From NCBI GenBank assembly GCA_964388455.1, contig CAYMAN010000055.1, positions 1 through 9,669 of the forward strand: 9,669 nucleotides of DNA. Reading direction: 5' to 3'. Below the pieces are notes generated by a model, which worked only from the letters and a program-made list of their open reading frames with translations, did not search any database and had not been told where the DNA came from. Source of the DNA: JBBRWO01 sp964388455 (GTDB taxonomy: Bacteria; Actinomycetota; Coriobacteriia; Anaerosomatales; JAAXUF01). Position numbers and translations under genes: made by a program. Position 1 is the stretch's first letter. Each line of letters opens with the position of its first letter. This document shows positions 6,186 through 9,669 of this stretch, piece by piece.

Positions 6186-7166
6186 ATGCTCAAGTACATC
6201 GGACGCCGCATCCTGCAGATGATTCCGGTATTCATCGGAGTCACGGTGCTGCTCTTTCTCATGACCGCGGTCGTACCTGGCGATCCCGTCAAGATGATCA
6301 CGGGTGAGCGTGAGATCTCGCCTGCGGTCTACAACCAGATTCGCGCCGAGTACGGCTTCGACAAGCCGCTCATCGTGCAGTACGGGATGTACCTCAACCG
6401 TCTTGCGCACGGTGACCTTGGTCAGTCGCTCATGCGTGGTCGTCCTGTGAAGGACATGTTGCTCGACAAGTTTCCGTACACGATGCAGCTTGCACTTGCT
6501 GCGATCATCATCGAGATCATCATCGGCATCGGGGCCGGCATGATATCGGCGGTCAAACGCTACAGTTTCGCCGACGTGCTGGTCACGCTTTCTACGTCAA
6601 TTCTCGTGTCGCTGCCGGTGTTCTGGCTCGGCACGCTGCTCCAGATGTTCTTTGGTATCTACCTGAAGGAATGGACCAATGGCGCGTTCTACATGCCTAT
6701 GTCTGGTGCGGGCGGGCCAGGCGCGCCGTTCCCGAGCTGGGTGTACCTGATTCTGCCGGCGATCACCCTGGCGTCAGTCTCAACGGCCTACGCTGCGCGC
6801 ATCATGCGCAGCCAGCTGCTCGAGGTTATGGGCCAGGACTACATCCGCACTGCGACGGCTAAGGGTCTCTCGGCCAGCGCGGTTCTGTGGCGGCACACGG
6901 TGAAGAACGCCATGATCCCCGTCATCACCTTCATCGGCATCGACTTCGGCGCGATGATGTCGGGCGCCATCCTTACCGAGACGGTGTTCAACTGGCCCGG
7001 CGTCGGCAACGAGATCTACAACGCCGTCGTTCGCCGAGACTGGCCTGTGGTCATGGGCGGGGTCGTCATCATCGTCGTGGTCGTCATGATCATCAACCTG
7101 CTGGTAGACATCAGCTACGCGTTCTTTGATCCGCGCATCCGGTATGGCGGAGGTGAGGAGGCGTGA
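6186..7166 (+). CDS. oppB: Oligopeptide ABC transporter permease, first subunit (OppB/DppB-like)
   Basis: This 326-residue integral membrane protein forms half of the transport channel. The start MLKYIGRRILQMIPVFIGVTVLLFL and the PGDPV motif at 31-35 are typical of OppB/DppB, with a first helix at about 12-30, a periplasmic region, then further hydrophobic segments near 98-120, 135-160, 180-200, 240-260 and 285-308. The cytoplasmic EAA-type loop, which docks onto the ATPases, starts at D218 (DYIRTATAKGLS, then RHTVKNAMIPV). ATG at 6186 is preceded by a modest AGGA (6177-6180), five bases away, weaker than the oppA site and consistent with lower synthesis of the membrane parts. Its last four bases overlap oppC. 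Length and motifs are normal; OppB versus DppB cannot be separated by motif alone, and the neighbouring OppA-like protein decides the name. Confidence 0.93.
   Translation: MLKYIGRRILQMIPVFIGVTVLLFLMTAVVPGDPVKMITGEREISPAVYNQIRAEYGFDKPLIVQYGMYLNRLAHGDLGQSLMRGRPVKDMLLDKFPYTMQLALAAIIIEIIIGIGAGMISAVKRYSFADVLVTLSTSILVSLPVFWLGTLLQMFFGIYLKEWTNGAFYMPMSGAGGPGAPFPSWVYLILPAITLASVSTAYAARIMRSQLLEVMGQDYIRTATAKGLSASAVLWRHTVKNAMIPVITFIGIDFGAMMSGAILTETVFNWPGVGNEIYNAVVRRDWPVVMGGVVIIVVVVMIINLLVDISYAFFDPRIRYGGGEEA
7149..7156 (+). promoter_or_regulatory. Extended ribosome binding site for oppC, with a second overlapping site
   Basis: GGAGGTGA is a full-length match to the anti-Shine-Dalgarno sequence, six bases before GTG at 7163. 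A second site, AGGAGG (7156-7161), lies ten bases before an in-frame ATG at 7172. Either start could be used; they differ by three residues. Confidence 0.65.
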
Positions 7167-8137
7167 CCGACATGAAGAAGGATTCTCCTCACATGGAGCA
7201 GGAACAGGATCTTAAGACGGCGGCAGCGACTGCCGCAGCAGGCTCCGCTTACGACGCACTGTCGGCGGGTCCCAGCCGCACGCTTCTTGGCGATGCCTGG
7301 AGACGACTGCGCAAGAACCGCCTCGCCATCGTGGCGATCGTCTGGATCATCATCATGGTGATTGCGGCCGTCACGGCGGATTTCTGGGTTCCGCAGCGCT
7401 TCGGTGACCCGATCACCATCAACACGCAGACCCTGACGGCGGATCGTCTGTTGCCGCCGCAACTGGCTCATCCGTTCGGTACCGACGATCTGGGCCGCGA
7501 CGTCTTCGCTCGTGTCGTGTACGGCGCCAGGTTCTCGCTGGCCGTCGGGCTGATCGCTACGGCGATATCGATTGTGATCGGACTGATCCTCGGTGCGCTG
7601 GGCGGCTATTACGGCGGTTTGACGGATACCTTGGTGATGCGTACGGCAGACGTGTTCTTCGCCTTCCCCTACACGTTGTTCGCAATCGCACTTGTCGCGA
7701 TTCTGGGCCCGGGATTCATCAATGTGTTCATCGCGATCGGCATTCTCGGCTGGCCGAGTATCGCGCGTGTGTTCCGGAGCTCGATCTTCTCGGTGAAGTC
7801 GCAGGACTACGTTCAGGCGGCTCGCGCGCTTGGGGCGAGTGACATTCGCATCATGTCGCGCCACATCATGCCCAACTCCGTCGCGCCGATCATCGTCTAC
7901 GGAACCATGTCGATCGGCGGCGCCATCCTCACCGAGGCCGCCCTGAGCTTCCTCGGCATGGGTATTCAGCCGCCGACGCCGTCGTGGGGCTATATGATCA
8001 ACGCATCCACCAAGTTCATGACGACCGCGCCCTGGCTGATGCTGTGGCCGGGCTTCGCCATCCTGACCACCGTGCTGGCGTTCGTGTTGCTCGGTGACGG
8101 GCTGCGCGACGCCCTTGACGTGAAGATGAAGGACTAG
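7163..8137 (+). CDS. oppC: Oligopeptide ABC transporter permease, second subunit (OppC/DppC-like)
   Basis: This 324-residue membrane protein pairs with OppB to make the channel. A hydrophilic N-terminal tail of about 45 residues, rich in alanine and acidic residues, leads to WRRLRKNRLAIVAIVWIIIMVIAA, the usual OppC N-terminal module with the first helix near 53-71. Then comes HPFGTDDLGRDVFARVVYGARFSL, a family hallmark, and several more helices. The EAA loop begins at D215 (DYVQAARALGAS, then RHIMPNSVAPI), followed by LSFLGMGIQPPTPSWG, also diagnostic. The GTG at 7163 overlaps the oppB stop (GTGA), but an ATG at 7172 is a real alternative because each has a Shine-Dalgarno site. The gene ends two bases before oppD begins. 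Transport substrate follows from OppA, not from this protein. Confidence 0.93.
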   Translation: MTDMKKDSPHMEQEQDLKTAAATAAAGSAYDALSAGPSRTLLGDAWRRLRKNRLAIVAIVWIIIMVIAAVTADFWVPQRFGDPITINTQTLTADRLLPPQLAHPFGTDDLGRDVFARVVYGARFSLAVGLIATAISIVIGLILGALGGYYGGLTDTLVMRTADVFFAFPYTLFAIALVAILGPGFINVFIAIGILGWPSIARVFRSSIFSVKSQDYVQAARALGASDIRIMSRHIMPNSVAPIIVYGTMSIGGAILTEAALSFLGMGIQPPTPSWGYMINASTKFMTTAPWLMLWPGFAILTTVLAFVLLGDGLRDALDVKMKD

Positions 8138-8139
8138 GC

Positions 8140-9162
8140 ATGGCCACTGATCTCCTGGTCGTTGAAGACCTCAAGATGTACTTCCATACCCGCGATGGCG
8201 TGGTCAAAGCCGTCGACGGGGTCTCGTACACCCTGAACAAGGGCGAGACGATCGGCGTGGTCGGGGAGTCCGGTTCCGGCAAGTCCGTCACCGCGATGAC
8301 CATGATGCGCCTCATCCCTATGCCTCCCGGCAAGATCGAGGGCGGCGACGTCCGCTTCAATGGCGAGTCGCTTCTCACATTGCCCGAGGATAAGATGCGC
8401 GCCATTCGAGGCAACCGCATCGCGATGATCTTCCAGGATCCGATGACGTCGCTGAACCCGGTCTATCGCGTCGGTCATCAGCTCGCCGAGCCGCTCATGC
8501 TGCACAAGGGATTCAGCAAGGCAGAGGCGTGGAGGCGTGCGACCGAGCTGCTCGAGATGGTCGGTATCCCACACCCGGAGTCGCGCGTGAAGGACTACCC
8601 GCACCAGTTCTCGGGCGGGATGCGTCAGCGCGTCATGATCGCCATGGCGCTCGCGTGTGACCCCGACATCCTGATTGCCGACGAGCCTACGACTGCGCTC
8701 GACGTCACGATTCAGGCTCAGATCCTCGAGCTGATGCAGGAGCTGCAGCAGCGCACCGGAAGCGCCATCATCATGATCACCCACGATCTGGGTGTCGTCG
8801 CCGACATGGCCGACCGCATCCTGGTCATGTACGCAGGCAAGGCCGTCGAGTACGGCACCGTCGACGAGGTCTTCTACACGCCGAGCCACCCCTACACCTG
8901 GGGACTGATCGACTCGCTGCCACGTCACGACATGACCGAGAAGGGCGAGTTGTGCCCCATCAAGGGTCAGCCACCGAGTCTCATCCAGGTACCGCCGGGC
9001 TGCTCGTTCAGTCCGCGTTGTCCGTACGCCAAGGACATATGCCGCACCGACGTGCCCGCATCGCGCACGATCGACGGTCTACACGTCGCGGCATGTCACT
9101 TCGCCGGCGATCCCGGATTCACTCGGGATGAGATGGCTTGTGCGGGGGTGAACGTAGGATGA
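8140..9162 (+). CDS. oppD: Oligopeptide ABC transporter ATP-binding protein (OppD/DppD-like)
   Basis: This 340-residue cytoplasmic ATPase drives peptide import together with OppF. It has a complete nucleotide-binding domain: Walker A GESGSGKS (42-49, K48), Q-loop IFQDPMTSLNPV, signature FSGGMRQR (157-164), Walker B with ILIADEP (D181, E182), D-loop TTALD, and switch histidine H215 (MITHDLG). The C-terminal oligopeptide-transporter extension follows (SHPYTWGLIDSLPR to the end), including KGQPPSLIQVPPGCSF and four cysteines C288, C294, C301 and C319 (spacing CX5CX6CX17C). This cysteine group is common in OppD/DppD-type ATPases and has been reported to hold an iron-sulphur cluster in at least one homologue; binding here is inferred. 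ATG at 8140 follows the oppC stop by two bases, with AAGGA (8129-8133) six bases upstream. Its stop overlaps oppF (ATGA). All catalytic residues are present. Confidence 0.95.
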   Translation: MATDLLVVEDLKMYFHTRDGVVKAVDGVSYTLNKGETIGVVGESGSGKSVTAMTMMRLIPMPPGKIEGGDVRFNGESLLTLPEDKMRAIRGNRIAMIFQDPMTSLNPVYRVGHQLAEPLMLHKGFSKAEAWRRATELLEMVGIPHPESRVKDYPHQFSGGMRQRVMIAMALACDPDILIADEPTTALDVTIQAQILELMQELQQRTGSAIIMITHDLGVVADMADRILVMYAGKAVEYGTVDEVFYTPSHPYTWGLIDSLPRHDMTEKGELCPIKGQPPSLIQVPPGCSFSPRCPYAKDICRTDVPASRTIDGLHVAACHFAGDPGFTRDEMACAGVNVG

Positions 9163-9669
9163 GCGAGCTTCTGAGAGTAGAGAACCTCACCAAGGAGTTC
9201 GCCGTCCAGCAGGGCGTGTTCTCGCGCGGTGGCAAGAAGGTCTCGGCCGTCGCCGACATCTCGTTCTCGGTCAACGCGGGCGAGACGCTCGGCGTTGTCG
9301 GAGAGTCCGGCTGCGGCAAGTCGACGATGGGGCGCTGCCTCATCCGTCTCATCGAGCCCACGTCGGGGTCGGTCGTCTTCGACGGTCGCGACGCGTTGTC
9401 GCTCAAGGGTCGCGACTTGCAGGCGTATCGCCGTGATGTCCAGATCATCTTCCAGGACCCCTACGCGAGCCTCAACCCGCGCATGACCATCGGCGAGATC
9501 GTCTCGGAGCCGCTGGTGATCCACAACATCGGCACCAAGGCGGCCCGCGAGTCCGAGGTCAAGAACCTCCTGGAGATCGTCGGCTTGAACCCCGAGCACA
9601 TCCACCGCTATCCGCACGAGTTCTCGGGCGGCCAGCGTCAGCGCATCGGCATCGCCCGCGCGCTCGCAC
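9159..9669 (+). CDS. oppF: Oligopeptide ABC transporter ATP-binding protein (OppF-like), 5' part, cut by right edge
   Basis: The first 170 codons of a second ATPase are visible; the frame is open to the last base. ATG at 9159 overlaps the oppD stop by four bases (ATGA) and GGGGGTGA (9144-9151) lies seven bases upstream. The N-terminus (MSELLRVENLTKEF) leads to Walker A GESGCGKST (48-56, K54), the Q-loop with IIFQDPYASLNPRMTIGEIV, and the signature FSGGQRQRIGIARAL, after which the window ends, before Walker B. GESGCGKST and the SLNPRMTIG stretch are typical of OppF/DppF rather than OppD. The insertion VQQGVFSRGGKKVSAV near residues 16-31 matches the longer early loop of OppF proteins. Together with OppD it should form the ATPase heterodimer under OppBC. 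The missing half prevents checking the Walker B glutamate, switch histidine or any C-terminal cysteines. Confidence 0.94.
   Translation, partial: MSELLRVENLTKEFAVQQGVFSRGGKKVSAVADISFSVNAGETLGVVGESGCGKSTMGRCLIRLIEPTSGSVVFDGRDALSLKGRDLQAYRRDVQIIFQDPYASLNPRMTIGEIVSEPLVIHNIGTKAARESEVKNLLEIVGLNPEHIHRYPHEFSGGQRQRIGIARALA

Noticed and set aside
8134..8928. 264-codon open frame on the - strand opposite oppD
   Set aside because: Antisense to the conserved ATPase motifs; no domain and a composition typical of shadow frames.
1..9669. Mobile elements, CRISPR arrays, tRNA or rRNA genes, defence or toxin-antitoxin genes
   Set aside because: No transposase, recombinase, direct-repeat array, cloverleaf or rRNA-like stretch was seen; genes are contiguous, co-oriented and of conserved families.
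4375..9669. Novel transport system rather than a standard Opp operon
   Set aside because: All five components match known family motifs in the standard order A-B-C-D-F, with no extra or fused gene between them.

Overview
The window is a high-GC stretch (roughly 60-65% G+C by eye) in which every supported gene lies on the + strand, tightly packed and often with 4-base start/stop overlaps. The gene set is ordinary bacterial housekeeping: a lower-glycolysis operon followed by a five-gene oligopeptide ABC transporter operon. The GC content, frequent GTG/TTG starts with strong Shine-Dalgarno sites, and the gap-pgk-tpiA-gpmI-secG order suggest an actinobacterial-type organism, possibly an anaerobic Coriobacteriia-like lineage. 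The lineage is an inference from layout and protein style, not something the sequence proves.

Left part (1-4076): the last 30 codons of gap, then pgk, tpiA, gpmI (cofactor-independent phosphoglycerate mutase) and secG. The four enzymes cover consecutive steps around triose phosphate: TpiA interconverts DHAP and GAP, GapDH makes 1,3-bisphosphoglycerate, Pgk makes 3-phosphoglycerate plus ATP, and GpmI makes 2-phosphoglycerate. SecG, a small subunit of the Sec translocon, closes the cluster and may also have its own promoter inside the end of gpmI. A perfect 14-bp hairpin separates gap from pgk, and a large compound hairpin follows secG.

Middle (4077-4374): a 298-base gene-free stretch. It holds the compound hairpin (probable terminator), a weak promoter candidate and several smaller hairpins leading up to a strong ribosome binding site.

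Right part (4375-9669): oppA-like lipoprotein, oppB, oppC, oppD and the first 170 codons of oppF, which is cut by the window edge. OppA captures peptide outside the membrane, OppB/OppC form the channel, and OppD/OppF hydrolyse ATP. A very stable hairpin between oppA and oppB probably lets the binding protein be made in excess over the membrane parts. OppB-F are translationally coupled or nearly so.

I found no mobile element, CRISPR array, tRNA/rRNA, toxin-antitoxin, defence system or unknown protein family. The items worth a second look are the RNA structures between genes, the unusual start codons and the cysteine cluster of OppD; none amounts to a new system.
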